A DNA stretch of 64,000 nucleotides from Flavobacterium sp. SUN052 (GCF_028867935.1 NZ_JAPQNS010000011.1:186001-250000); one strand, 5' to 3'. Positions 15,561 to 24,458 are shown, counted from the first letter of the stretch. Made by a program: numbers and translations. Notes: a model not told the origin generated them from the letters alone.

Positions 15561-15629
15561 CTACTCCAAAACCAGGAGAAACGAAAGAGGCTTCCCGTAT
15601 CGTTATACCATTAAACCACTCGATTAGAA

Positions 15630-16073
15630 ATGAAACAAGCAATTTGGCTACCATTCGCGTTGTTGATGCTGGTAGCAAGCACTACCTGGGCAGGCGACAA
15701 AAACCCGAAAGCCGAAGAAGGAATCCAATTTAACACATCAGCCTGGGCTGATGTACTGAAAAAAGCAAAGGCCGAAAACCGGGTAATTTTTCTGGATGCC
15801 TACGCAAGCTGGTGCGGTCCCTGCAAAATGTTGCAGCGTAACGTATTCACCCAAAAAGACGTAGGTGACTTTTTCAATAAGAAATTTATCAACGTAAAAA
15901 TCGACATGGAGCGTGGCGAAGGCCCTATGCTGTCGCAGCGTTATCCACTGGAAGCCTATCCAACTCTGTTTTTCATCAACGGTAATGGTAAGGTTATCAA
16001 GAAAGTCATTGGCTACCAAACACCCGAAGCCTTGTTGGGTATTGGTAAAAGCGTAACGGGTAAATCCTTATAA
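15630..16073 (+). CDS. Secreted thioredoxin-fold protein (WCGPC)
   Basis: A 147-residue protein with a signal peptide (to about residue 21, STTWA) and one thioredoxin domain. The active-site motif WCGPC has cysteines at 62 and 65, set in IFLDAYASWCGPCKMLQRNVF. A cis-proline motif follows in PLEAYPTLFFINGNG. It is predicted to reduce or exchange disulfides in the periplasm; the partner is unknown. It stands alone between divergent and convergent neighbours, with its own promoter-like box. A second protein of the same type, with WCGWC, is encoded at 47498. Confidence 0.85.
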   Translation: MKQAIWLPFALLMLVASTTWAGDKNPKAEEGIQFNTSAWADVLKKAKAENRVIFLDAYASWCGPCKMLQRNVFTQKDVGDFFNKKFINVKIDMERGEGPMLSQRYPLEAYPTLFFINGNGKVIKKVIGYQTPEALLGIGKSVTGKSL

Positions 16074-16092
16074 TTTCTGGTCGGTTATTGTT

Positions 16093-16158
16093 ATTAGGTT
16101 GTCATCTGTAGTCATTGATCATTGAGGTCGGACTATGAATGACAACCTAATTGCTTTT
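16093..16158 (+). terminator. Terminator overlapping the end of the converging aminotransferase gene
   Basis: The perfect 13-bp stem ATTAGGTTGTCAT (16093-16105) pairs with 16139-16151. Inside it a second 5-bp stem TAGTC/GACTA (16109-16113 with 16131-16135) extends the hairpin. It is followed by TGCTTTTTT on +. The right arm lies inside the last codons of the minus-strand DegT gene. Confidence 0.7.
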
Positions 16159-17260
16159 TTATGACTTCTATTACTCGCCCAATCTCTTCCGCCGACAAGT
16201 TAGAACCCGAAGGCAGGCAAAGCCCCGTTTCGGCTAATTCCTCGGCCAGCAATGAACCGTAAAATGGGTATTCGCGCCATGCTTTTTGGCGATGAAGGGG
16301 TACGAATACCGACCGGGTTTCTATCCGCTCTTTCTTAAGCGCATCAGCCAGTTGATCGCGCGAAACTTCCGCGTTCTTAGGGTCGACTATAAGGCTAGTT
16401 AGCCACCGGTTCGATACAGCTCCCTCCCGTTCAGGCTGAAACAGAAAGCCGGGTATTGCGTGCAACGCAGAATGATATTGCTCGAAAATGGTCCGTCGTT
16501 TGTTTACCCGTTCCATTAATGCTGGCAATTGGCCTAGGGCAAATCCAGCCGTTACTGGGCTCATACGAAAATTGCCGCCCGCCATCACTTGTTCATAAGG
16601 AGGCATCAGTTGCCGTCCCTGATTGGCAATCGTTCGGGCTGTCGTCAGCAAAGCTGAATCATCAGTCAACAACGCCCCTCCACCGTATCCCGTAATAATT
16701 TTATTCTGGTTGAACGACACCGCGTTCAGAAGTCCCATTGTGCCACAAGCTTGCCCATGAAGGCTCGAACCCAGAGATTCGGCAGCATCGGCAACAAGGG
16801 GAATTTCGTATCGATCCGCTACCGATTTCAGCGATTCCCAATGAGCGGGCATCCCATACAAATCCACCACAACAATAGTTTTGGGTCGCTTCTTAAGCTT
16901 TTTCAACGCTGTTTCGAGCGCGTCGGGATCAAGTCCCCAGCTAATTGATTCGCTGCCCACAAAAATGGGCGAAGCGCCAAATGAATCTATAGAATTCGCC
17001 GTTGCCGAGAAAGTAAGCGTGGGGCAAATAACCGTATCTCCCGGCCCAACCCCTAAAGTCAGAAGCGCCAGTTCCAGTGCATCCGTGCCCGAATGAGTCG
17101 CCAGCGCGTATGCAGCGTTAGTTGCCTGACACAATTCCTGTTCAAACTGACCCACAAACCCCGACAACGTAGCGTGATCGCTGGTTTGCAAGCTTGCCCA
17201 TTCCTTGCCCGTAAGGTGGGGAGTCGACAATAGAATATCGTACAACGCAGATTGACTCAT
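16133..17260 (-). CDS. DegT/DnrJ/EryC1/StrS family sugar aminotransferase
   Basis: PLP-dependent enzyme expected to transfer an amino group from glutamate to a nucleotide-linked 4-keto sugar. The 375 residues show the family pattern. HSGTDALELAL is near residue 56, and VADAAESLG has the aspartate that contacts the PLP ring nitrogen (158). NQNKIITGYGGG carries the Schiff-base lysine at 187. It is the last gene of the exopolysaccharide operon, and its ATG overlaps the stop of the acetyltransferase gene (ATGA). That pairing with a PglD-like acetyltransferase and a PglC-like transferase suggests an acetamido-sugar of the bacillosamine type. No dehydratase is present nearby. A TTG at 17299 is an alternative start. 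Confidence 0.88.
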   Translation of the reverse strand: MSQSALYDILLSTPHLTGKEWASLQTSDHATLSGFVGQFEQELCQATNAAYALATHSGTDALELALLTLGVGPGDTVICPTLTFSATANSIDSFGASPIFVGSESISWGLDPDALETALKKLKKRPKTIVVVDLYGMPAHWESLKSVADRYEIPLVADAAESLGSSLHGQACGTMGLLNAVSFNQNKIITGYGGGALLTDDSALLTTARTIANQGRQLMPPYEQVMAGGNFRMSPVTAGFALGQLPALMERVNKRRTIFEQYHSALHAIPGFLFQPEREGAVSNRWLTSLIVDPKNAEVSRDQLADALKKERIETRSVFVPLHRQKAWREYPFYGSLLAEELAETGLCLPSGSNLSAEEIGRVIEVIKKQLGCHS

Positions 17261-17880
17261 GGCTTCCGAAACCGAATCACTCGGCTTGGATTGCCCCAAA
17301 CTACAGCGCCGTCGGGAATGTTACGAGTCACAACAGCTCCTGCTCCCACGGTAATCCAGCGGCCAATAGTAATGCCAGGCACAACAACTGCGCCAGCTGC
17401 AATCAGTGTCCCCTCCCCTACGCGCACGTTGCCGCATAGAATAGCGCCCGGTGCCACCTGCACAAAGTCGTCTAGCACGCAGTCATGATCAACCGAAGCT
17501 CCGGTATTAATGATTACATGCTTACCCAACTGAGCACCAGCCTGCACTACCGCCCGATGCACAACTACAGTCCCTGCACCCAGAGTCGTACTTGAATCGA
17601 CTATTGCCGAGGGATGAATGAGCGTCCCGAATGAGTGCTTAACTGTTTGGGCCAGTTTCGATCTGATACCATTGTCGCCCACCGCTAACAACATCGGTAG
17701 CTCAGGATGAAAATCGGAGCGATAAGAGCCTACTACGGGTATGCCGTGGACGAGCTGTTTAGCCGGATCATCATCGAAAACAGCCACAGACGACCGATTC
17801 AGCGCATTCAGACTACTGATAAGAACGCGGGCGTGGCCTCCGGCTCCATAGAGTAGCATTCCATTTTCTGAAGATGACAT
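17257..17880 (-). CDS. PglD/NeuD-like sugar O/N-acetyltransferase
   Basis: A 207-residue hexapeptide-repeat acetyltransferase. The N-terminal Rossmann-like part has MLLYGAGGHARVLI, the nucleotide-sugar binding signature of the PglD/NeuD family. The C-terminal left-handed beta helix begins around residue 90 with repeats such as IHPSAIVDSSTTLGAG and includes the catalytic-type histidine in ASVDHDCVLDD. PglD acetylates the 4-amino group of UDP-4-amino sugars, made by a PglE/DegT aminotransferase such as the enzyme encoded next to it. ATG 17880 follows the sugar transferase stop by 27 bases; a TTG at 17907 would extend it by 9 residues. Confidence 0.88.
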   Translation of the reverse strand: MSSSENGMLLYGAGGHARVLISSLNALNRSSVAVFDDDPAKQLVHGIPVVGSYRSDFHPELPMLLAVGDNGIRSKLAQTVKHSFGTLIHPSAIVDSSTTLGAGTVVVHRAVVQAGAQLGKHVIINTGASVDHDCVLDDFVQVAPGAILCGNVRVGEGTLIAAGAVVVPGITIGRWITVGAGAVVTRNIPDGAVVWGNPSRVIRFRKP

Positions 17881-17907
17881 CGCTACGTTAAGGGTGGAAA
17901 TAGACAA

Positions 17908-18495
17908 TCATTGAGGAGAAATACTGTCATTGAAAGAGACCGCTGGTGGTGACGTATCAACCAATACGAGTAAGGTTCGCCAAACAATCCGGCAGTCCAG
18001 TAAGAAACTACAATGAGCAATATACCAGCTGTCCAGAGCAAATTTTTGATCCCAGCCCAGGTGATTACGCCCATGAACCTGCGCCCAGCCTGTTATTCCC
18101 GGCAAAACGGTGTGCCGTTCGTGAATCCCTAAAACGGGAGCGTATTCGGCCAGCAGCGGGCGGGGGCCAATCAGGCTCATGTCGCCCAAGAGCACATTGA
18201 CCAGTTGCGGTAATTCATCGATGGATGTTAGACGGAGCCAACGCCCAATGGGGGTGATTCTAGATGCATCAGAAAGAAGATTTCCCGTTTGGTCACGAGC
18301 GTTCGTCATAGTTCTGAACTTGTACAGCTGGAATAGTTTACCCCGATGCCCAATTCGTTGCTGACAGAAAATGGGTTTCTCGTTCGTCGTTATGGCTAGA
18401 CACAGAGCAAGCAGCAAGAGCAACGGAAACAGAAGAATTAAGCCGATAAGAGCCAATAGCCGGTCAACAACCGGTTTAACGAGGTGGATGTACAC
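17908..18495 (-). CDS. PglC-like monotopic phosphoglycosyl transferase
   Basis: Starts glycan assembly by moving a sugar-1-phosphate from a UDP-sugar to undecaprenyl phosphate. The 195 residues match the minimal catalytic form. One N-terminal re-entrant hydrophobic helix (residues about 8-36) is followed by the KFRTM motif. The catalytic Asp-Glu pair sits in TSIDELPQLVNVLLGDMSLIGPRP, and PGITGWAQVHGRN is near the C-terminus. It lacks the extra helices of WbaP/WcaJ. The start is GTG at 18495; no ATG fits. It overlaps the preceding glycosyltransferase gene by 20 bases. Confidence 0.9.
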   Translation of the reverse strand: MYIHLVKPVVDRLLALIGLILLFPLLLLLALCLAITTNEKPIFCQQRIGHRGKLFQLYKFRTMTNARDQTGNLLSDASRITPIGRWLRLTSIDELPQLVNVLLGDMSLIGPRPLLAEYAPVLGIHERHTVLPGITGWAQVHGRNHLGWDQKFALDSWYIAHCSFLLDCRIVWRTLLVLVDTSPPAVSFNDSISPQ

Positions 18496-19717
18496 GATTC
18501 AGAACAGTGAGATAACGGTGGGCCAATACTGTACGGTCAGCTGTTTGTTGGGCGTATTGATGTCCATTTTCGCCGTGCTTCGTAACCAACATTGGCTGGG
18601 CAATGTACAAACAAATTTGTTTGCACCAAATGGTTGGCTTTTTTGCATCTAAGAACAGACCAAATTCATGGTTCTCAACAAGTTGCCGTGTTAATCCGTC
18701 GATGGCGGTTAATACGGGTTTACGGCAAGCCAAGTAATCGAACAACTTGGCGGAGAGCATTGTCTGGAAAATGGGGAGCGGTTGCATCAACACCAGACCT
18801 GCATCGGCAGCGGCTATCCAGCAGAGCGTTTCTGCTTTGGGCATGGCAGGCAAAAACCGAATATTGACCAACCCTCGCCGATTGGTTTCTGCTTGCAGGT
18901 GTCTCTTTTGAGGCCCATCGCCCAATAGCAAAAAGCCAACGAGTTCGTCTCGCATCGATTCAGCGGCTTCAATCACGGCCATTAACCCATTGGCGGCCCC
19001 ATGAGCACCCGTATAAACGATCCAGAAGCGATCCTCCAACTGGTTTTCCCGGCGAAAGCTTACCCGGTTAAAATTATTCAGAACGGTGTCGGTTAAGGCA
19101 AAATCAGCTCCGTTCGGGATAGTTGTACACTTGTCAGCGAAAACGCCTTTTTGCTCAACCAGTGCCTGTTCGAAAGCGGGCGTCAAAGTGACGACATGCG
19201 CTGCAGCCTGGTATAAGAACCGTTCGAGCCGATAAGCTAGGGCCACCAGCACAGGTTTGGTTATGTAGCTGAGTTGCACGGGAGCATCAGGCCAGAGATC
19301 TCGGATTTCCAGAACCAATGGCCGTCGACGGAGCCGTGCCAGTAGCAACCCTGTCAAACCAACCGTGAGCGGTGGCGAAGTAGCGAGTACCACATCAACA
19401 TCATTGTCAACCCGAAAAAGCCCTGCCCACAAACTACTCCAGAAAAATGTCCAGTATGCCCACATGCGGCCCCAACTACCCCGGTTATAACTGCCCGACA
19501 TGGACACACGGATAACTCGAATACCCGATTTTGAGGGATCGCTTTCGGACTGATTTTCTCTGCTTACGTGGGGCCGACCCGTCAGATAATCTATTGAGCC
19601 AGCCAAAACCGTTACCTGATGGCCAGCCTCCACCCAGTGTCGGGTCATCTCGTTCCAACGAACGCTACCTGCGGCACCGAGCGGCAAAAAATACGGGTGA
19701 ATAAGCAAAATGTGCAT
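18476..19717 (-). CDS. Glycosyltransferase family 4 (WbuB-like)
   Basis: A 413-residue GT-B fold enzyme expected to add a sugar to the growing lipid-linked oligosaccharide. The N-terminus MHILLIHPYFLPLGAAGSVRW is typical of WbuB-like enzymes, with a glycine-rich donor loop and the central motif LVLEIRDLWPDAPVQL. The C-terminal domain has IVYTGAHGAANGL and FLLLGDGPQKRHL. The donor and acceptor sugars cannot be told from sequence. The ATG at 19717 overlaps the stop codon of the previous glycosyltransferase (TAATG), so the two are likely translationally coupled. An in-frame extension to 19834 lies inside that gene and is rejected. Confidence 0.88.
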   Translation of the reverse strand: MHILLIHPYFLPLGAAGSVRWNEMTRHWVEAGHQVTVLAGSIDYLTGRPHVSRENQSESDPSKSGIRVIRVSMSGSYNRGSWGRMWAYWTFFWSSLWAGLFRVDNDVDVVLATSPPLTVGLTGLLLARLRRRPLVLEIRDLWPDAPVQLSYITKPVLVALAYRLERFLYQAAAHVVTLTPAFEQALVEQKGVFADKCTTIPNGADFALTDTVLNNFNRVSFRRENQLEDRFWIVYTGAHGAANGLMAVIEAAESMRDELVGFLLLGDGPQKRHLQAETNRRGLVNIRFLPAMPKAETLCWIAAADAGLVLMQPLPIFQTMLSAKLFDYLACRKPVLTAIDGLTRQLVENHEFGLFLDAKKPTIWCKQICLYIAQPMLVTKHGENGHQYAQQTADRTVLAHRYLTVLNRVHPPR

Positions 19718-20868
19718 TATCGGTGGGCAGCGGTAAGCGCCTGTTTGTAAGCCAGCAATAACTCCTGCCAAAGCCCTTGCTGATCGTACCGGCCCACGAT
19801 GTGAGCGCGGGCCGCATATCCCATTTGATGACAAAATGAGGGATCAACCACCAGCCGAAGCATGGCATCACGCAGCGCCGTTGAATTTTTTGGTAGCACC
19901 AACAGCCCCGTTTTACCTTCCACAACTACCTCTTGACAACCCACAATATCGGTTGCTATGACCGGACGCTCCAGACAGGCCGCTTGCAATAACACATTCG
20001 GCAAACCCTCTCGATAGCTCGGCAGAACCAGAGCATTGGCCAGTAGTATGTATGGCCGGACGTCTGCCTGATACCCGACCGACAAAATCGTTTCGCTACT
20101 ACGAATCAACTGTTTTGTTTCTAAATCAATTGGGTCTTCAGCTTCTTCATACCCCACCAGCAGCAGGTAAGCGTTCGGGCATTCCACTGCTATTTTCCGG
20201 AAGGCCGTTATTAGTTCGTTTATACCTTTATCTCGAACAATTCGACCCACAAAAACCCACACAAAAGCACCTGATGGGATCAAAAGCTGTTTCCTCAACA
20301 CATCAGCTTGCTGAATCAGGTTGGGTGTTGGCTGAAAATGATTTGTATCGATGCCGTTGCTACTCCCCTTACCGATAACCCTGAGTTTGGGACCATTATA
20401 TAGATGTTGTCGAATGTACATTTCCAAACCAAATGAGTTCGGCCAGACACCCGTTGCAAGTCGGTATGTAAGTTGTTCCGTGAAAATCAGGAGCCATCGC
20501 ATTGGCCCTTTTTTCTCCATTAAGGGCAAGCCAGCGACCGTATGCAACCGGATCGGAACACCAGCCATTCGGGCGGCCCACATCCCGATTAAACCGGCTT
20601 TTGGTGTATGCGTATGCACTATATCAGGGCCCAATCGCCGGATAAGCTGCCACGTTTTGTAAAGTGCCCAAAAGTCGCGAACTAAGGCCGGACGCCTGAC
20701 TAAGGAGAGGATAAAATGACGGCATCCGTCTATTTGTCCTTGTGAAACTGGCCCTGCACTGGCTGCCCAAACAGTGAATCCCTGCTCCCGCATATATGCC
20801 AGTTGACCGGGCAAAAGCGTCCGCAACGATTCGGGGACGGTTGTGATGCGCAGTAGTTTAGGAGTCAT
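19717..20868 (-). CDS. Glycosyltransferase family 4
   Basis: A 383-residue GT-B glycosyltransferase. The N-terminal half contains DIVHTHTPKAGLIGMWAARMAGV, common in capsular GT4 enzymes. The C-terminal donor-binding half has FVWVFVGRIVRDKGINELI and SYREGLPNVLLQAACLE. In the last motif the second glutamate of EX7E is glutamine, a variant I recall in related EPS enzymes. The substrate sugars are unknown. ATG 20868 overlaps the 3' end of asnB by 11 bases; a TTG 30 bases upstream is less likely. Confidence 0.88.
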   Translation of the reverse strand: MTPKLLRITTVPESLRTLLPGQLAYMREQGFTVWAASAGPVSQGQIDGCRHFILSLVRRPALVRDFWALYKTWQLIRRLGPDIVHTHTPKAGLIGMWAARMAGVPIRLHTVAGLPLMEKKGPMRWLLIFTEQLTYRLATGVWPNSFGLEMYIRQHLYNGPKLRVIGKGSSNGIDTNHFQPTPNLIQQADVLRKQLLIPSGAFVWVFVGRIVRDKGINELITAFRKIAVECPNAYLLLVGYEEAEDPIDLETKQLIRSSETILSVGYQADVRPYILLANALVLPSYREGLPNVLLQAACLERPVIATDIVGCQEVVVEGKTGLLVLPKNSTALRDAMLRLVVDPSFCHQMGYAARAHIVGRYDQQGLWQELLLAYKQALTAAHR

Positions 20869-22699
20869 GCCGAAACAGATTTCGATGCCATATTTCAACC
20901 GACAGCATCATCCAGAGAAGCTTGGCCCTTTTTTCGGGTGGAAATCGATGACCTTGAAGCAAGAGTTGCTGAATAAACGTTGACTCCACAAGGGTGTCAA
21001 TCAGCGTTGGCTGGCTCAGATAGTCGTATGTCAGCGAGCAAAGCGGCCCGTCGAGCCATTGCCGAAGTGGCACCTCAAAGCCACGTTTGGGCTGATTAGC
21101 CAGACCCGCAGGCAAGTATGTTTGGGCCAGTTGCCGAAGCAGAATTTTGGTCTTTAAGCCCCTGTACCGGTTTATTTTCTGGCTATCGGGCAGAGAAAGC
21201 GCAAGTTGAGCAACCTTATTCCCTAAAAATGGGCTGCGTGCTTCCAGTGAATGCGCCATTGTCGCAATGTCCATTTTCTTCAACAAATCACCGGGTAGTA
21301 ACAGGTCCATATCCAGCGTTTGTAACTGCTGAAGCCCACTCAACGAGTGTGTCTGTTCCATCAACATGTCGAGTTCGTCGAGTGGTGCCGGCTCGATCAG
21401 GGCCGACTCGTAACCTCCAAAAACGTCGGTAGTAATTCCCAGATAGCGTCTTGCCCCTGACTGCTGGGCCATAGTACTAAGGCGGTATAAGTGGCTATAA
21501 AGGGATTGTTTATGAGCAGGATGGGGTAACAACGGACGAATAACTTGACATACGCGACCCACTAAGCTATGCAATTGAAACAAACCCAGGCGAGCCGCAG
21601 CGTACCGTCTATAACCACCGAAAAGCTCATCTGCCCCGTCTCCCGTCAGTACTACCGGCACGTATTCGCGGGCGGCTTTGGCAATCCAATAACTGGGCAA
21701 GGCCGAACTGTCCATAAACGGTTCGCCGTAACGAGGCAAAATTGCCAGTACCTCATCGGCTAAATTTTGCGTATCAATCCGTACCGCTGTATGGCGCGTT
21801 TTATACTGATCGGCTACGAGTTTTGCCAGAGGAGCCTCGTCATACAGTCCATCAGTAAACGACATTGTAAACGTCTGAATACCGGGCCGATACCGAGCAG
21901 CAATGGCTGCAATCAAACCACTATCGATACCCCCGCTAAGCAGCACCCCTATCTCCCGATCAGCGGTGTCGATCCGCTCGTGAACAGATTGGGTTATGAT
22001 ATGATCGAGCTGCGTCATACTAACCTCTTTTTTGGTTACCGAGCGAAACCTTGTTTGCTCTGGAATCCAGCAGGCTTCTGTTTTGATTAGTGTTTGAGTA
22101 TCCAGACACTCAAAATAGCCGGGGCGCACTTGACGGAGACTTTCGTAGGGTGTTTCGTTTCTAAAAAGGTACCCTAACTGGCAATAGCGGCTCAAGGCGG
22201 CTCGGTTTATGATTAGGGGTAGATGCCGTTGCAAAGCCCGCAGCTCGGAGCAGAATACCAGTTCATTACCACATTGCCAGACATAAAGTGGTTTTTCGCC
22301 AAAGCGATCGCGAGCCAACCACAGCCGTTGGGTCACCGTATCGAACACGGCCAGCGCGAACATTCCATCCAATTCAGATAGCATGGCCACTCCCATCTGC
22401 TCCCACAAGTGCAACAATGTCTCGGTATCACTCGCCGATTGGCAAAGCAACAACCCGTATCGACGGCGCAGGTCGCGGTGATTATATATTTCGCCGTTAA
22501 AAGCCAGTATCCACCGACCGCGCTGCATAGGTTGCTGACCACCTGAGCCCAACTCCTGAATTGCCAACCGGGTGTGCAGCAGCGATAAAGGCCCTGCGGT
22601 CAGAATACCATGGGCATCTGGCCCCCGGTGGTTCAGGTCGTTCAAGACTTGCACCGGTTTATCGATGGGGCGGTTCAGCGTACCGAAGATCCCGCACAT
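20858..22699 (-). CDS. asnB: Glutamine-hydrolysing asparagine synthase-like amidotransferase
   Basis: A 613-residue two-domain enzyme. The N-terminal class II glutaminase starts MCGIFG, with cysteine 2 as nucleophile, and continues with LNHRGPDAHG and LAFNGEIYNHRDLR. The C-terminal synthetase domain has the PP-loop VLLSGGIDSGL at about residue 255 and GDGADELFGGYRRY. AsnB homologues inside polysaccharide clusters often amidate sugar acids or peptides rather than only making asparagine. Its place here, overlapping the ligase gene by 25 bases and the next glycosyltransferase by 11, supports a role in glycan modification, but housekeeping asparagine synthesis cannot be excluded. Confidence 0.9.
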   Translation of the reverse strand: MCGIFGTLNRPIDKPVQVLNDLNHRGPDAHGILTAGPLSLLHTRLAIQELGSGGQQPMQRGRWILAFNGEIYNHRDLRRRYGLLLCQSASDTETLLHLWEQMGVAMLSELDGMFALAVFDTVTQRLWLARDRFGEKPLYVWQCGNELVFCSELRALQRHLPLIINRAALSRYCQLGYLFRNETPYESLRQVRPGYFECLDTQTLIKTEACWIPEQTRFRSVTKKEVSMTQLDHIITQSVHERIDTADREIGVLLSGGIDSGLIAAIAARYRPGIQTFTMSFTDGLYDEAPLAKLVADQYKTRHTAVRIDTQNLADEVLAILPRYGEPFMDSSALPSYWIAKAAREYVPVVLTGDGADELFGGYRRYAAARLGLFQLHSLVGRVCQVIRPLLPHPAHKQSLYSHLYRLSTMAQQSGARRYLGITTDVFGGYESALIEPAPLDELDMLMEQTHSLSGLQQLQTLDMDLLLPGDLLKKMDIATMAHSLEARSPFLGNKVAQLALSLPDSQKINRYRGLKTKILLRQLAQTYLPAGLANQPKRGFEVPLRQWLDGPLCSLTYDYLSQPTLIDTLVESTFIQQLLLQGHRFPPEKRAKLLWMMLSVEIWHRNLFRHDS

Positions 22700-23844
22700 G
22701 AAGGTGGTTGATTAAGCAAAAACAACAGGTGATACAGCCAGAAAACGGGATGGCGGGCCACATAATGAAAGCTGCTGAATACCAGCAAACTGACAAAGCC
22801 TGCCTGTAATGCGCGGGATTGACCAACTCGAATTGCCAGCCAGGTTTGCCCCTGAAACCAGATCAACGCTAATCCGGCCAGCACCCCGCCCGATGCCATC
22901 CAATCAATGTATAGATTATGAGCTTCCTGTCCGTCGAATGCACCTTTATCACCCGAAAAGGCACCCGGCCCCAGCCCAAAAACGGGAGAGTGACTCACAG
23001 CCGCCATTCCATTCTGCCAGCGTTGCAACCGTAGGCTGTCCTGCCCCCCAATCGCATACACATCCGCTACATGTCGCCATAACAAGGCAACAGCCGCACC
23101 CAGAATCAGAGCAAGAATTGCACTCACAAAAGCCTTTGCATGAGCGTTTTGCACCGGATTACTCCGCCAAGAAATCGTTTGGATTAAGTAGGTGATCAAC
23201 CAGAAAAACCCAAGTACCCAAGCCAGCAGGAGTGCATCGGAACCGGTGAGCCAGCCAAGCACAAGACTTCCTGCCAGCCCCACACTGGTTTCAATACGGG
23301 TCAGCACACGAGGGCGTTTGGTTAACCAGAAAGGCAGCAGACCAACGTACAAAGCCAGTTGGTTAGGATTGGCTGACAAGCCATTGAAACGACCAATCCA
23401 GAACGTAGTCTCCTCCAGATACAGTTGAAAGAAGCTGTAGATTAGTAGGTTTATCACCACCAAAACAAGGCTCGCCCGAACGAACTGCCGAACAAAAAAA
23501 GCCCGTTGATGGGCTTCTGTGAGCATTGGAAGAAGCATTGTCAGGCTTCCGAAACAGAAAGCCAATGCCAGAATATCGTGGGCAAACCCGACTGGCTCCC
23601 AAACGCCAATGGCCTTGGCCCACAACGTTCCGGTGAGCAGGGTCGCGGTGGATAAGACCACAAATCGACCCCATAATTGCCTGACAGGAGATGATGTTCG
23701 ATAACCGCTATTTCTAAAAAGGGCTAACACGGAGGCCAGCCCAACCATAACTTCGCCGATTCCTATTCCTGCCATACGCCAGCTTGAAATAGAACAAGCT
23801 ACTATACCCCAGGCAAATAAAAATAGAATCAGGCGGTGCGTCAC
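22675..23844 (-). CDS. O-antigen ligase/polymerase family membrane protein
   Basis: A 389-residue protein with about ten to twelve hydrophobic helices. A periplasmic-loop motif near the C-terminus, SPVFGLGPGAFSGDKG, is followed by EAHNLYIDWMASGGVL; the H-N-x-Y/F pattern is the Wzy_C (O-antigen ligase) signature. It would polymerise or transfer lipid-linked glycan at the outer face of the inner membrane. It is the first gene of the seven-gene minus-strand polysaccharide operon. The start is GTG at 23844, as no nearby ATG keeps the first helix. A terminator just upstream insulates it from the cyclophilin gene. Confidence 0.85.
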   Translation of the reverse strand: MTHRLILFLFAWGIVACSISSWRMAGIGIGEVMVGLASVLALFRNSGYRTSSPVRQLWGRFVVLSTATLLTGTLWAKAIGVWEPVGFAHDILALAFCFGSLTMLLPMLTEAHQRAFFVRQFVRASLVLVVINLLIYSFFQLYLEETTFWIGRFNGLSANPNQLALYVGLLPFWLTKRPRVLTRIETSVGLAGSLVLGWLTGSDALLLAWVLGFFWLITYLIQTISWRSNPVQNAHAKAFVSAILALILGAAVALLWRHVADVYAIGGQDSLRLQRWQNGMAAVSHSPVFGLGPGAFSGDKGAFDGQEAHNLYIDWMASGGVLAGLALIWFQGQTWLAIRVGQSRALQAGFVSLLVFSSFHYVARHPVFWLYHLLFLLNQPPSCAGSSVR

Positions 23845-23867
23845 GGTTAAGGGTTTGGCCGCAACCT

Positions 23868-23904
23868 ATAAAAAAAGCCGGACGGTTATGTAAACCATCC
23901 GGCT
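23868..23904 (-). terminator. Rho-independent terminator after the cyclophilin gene
   Basis: On the minus strand, AGCCGGATGGTT pairs with AACCGTCCGGCT (23893-23904 with 23876-23887, one G-U pair) around a 5-base loop, followed by a T-tract (23868-23875). It ends the cyclophilin transcript about 105 bases after its stop and lies just ahead of the O-antigen ligase gene. Confidence 0.92.
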
Positions 23905-24008
23905 TTCAGCCACATATTTAAGTAACTTTTAATAGCCTTACAGCGGCTATTCTCTTAAGAATGTCTAGAAAATGCATGAGCCCAATTCGGCTGAGCCAAC
24001 TAGATAAA

Positions 24009-24446
24009 CTACTCTTCGGTCACTGTAATACCCTGTATTTTGTCGCCCTGACGAATTTCGTCAAGCACATCCAGGCCTTCCACTACCTTACCGAAAACGG
24101 TATGGTTTCGGTCGAGGTGAGCGGTGTTCTGGCGGTTATGGCAGATAAAAAACTGCGATCCGCCGGTGTTACGACCCCGGTGAGCCATGCTCAACACACC
24201 CCGGTCGTGGTATTGGTTGTCACCGGTCAGTTCACAGTCGATGCTGTAGCCGGGGCCACCTGCACCCGTACCACTGGGATCACCGCCCTGAACCATAAAA
24301 TTGGGGATTACGCGATGAAACTTCACCCCGTCGTAAAAGCCTGACTCGGCTAATTTCACAAAGTTAGCGACCGTGTTCGGTGCGTCTTTCTCGAAAAACT
24401 CGATGGTCATTGTACCTTTATCGGTACGCATTTCTGCTTTTTTCAT
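24009..24446 (-). CDS. Cyclophilin-type peptidyl-prolyl cis-trans isomerase
   Basis: A 145-residue single-domain cyclophilin that speeds proline isomerisation during folding. Signature motifs are [19 protein letters not shown] (active-site arginine and the FMxQGGD core) and GSQFFICH, with [15 protein letters not shown] near the C-terminus. No signal peptide is visible, so it is probably cytoplasmic. ATG 24446 is chosen over an in-frame GTG at 24464 because the -7 promoter box lies inside that extension. It is divergent from the membrane GT2 gene. Confidence 0.93.
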   Translation of the reverse strand: MKKAEMRTDKGTMTIEFFEKDAPNTVANFVKLAESGFYDGVKFHRVIPNFMVQGGDPSGTGAGGPGYSIDCELTGDNQYHDRGVLSMAHRGRNTGGSQFFICHNRQNTAHLDRNHTVFGKVVEGLDVLDEIRQGDKIQGITVTEE

Positions 24447-24450
24447 AGGA

Positions 24451-24458
24451 CAAAGGTA
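24451..24458 (-). promoter_or_regulatory. Candidate cyclophilin promoter -7 box (TACCTTTG), leaderless
   Basis: TACCTTTG on the minus strand ends 4 bases before the ATG at 24446. With initiation normally about 5-7 bases downstream of this box, the mRNA would begin at or next to the start codon. Confidence 0.5.

Noticed and set aside
15430..15678. 83-residue N-terminal extension of the HGSNAT-like protein
   Set aside because: The extension overlaps the divergent thioredoxin gene and its promoter and lacks family features; ATG 15429 precedes the conserved LDAFRG motif.
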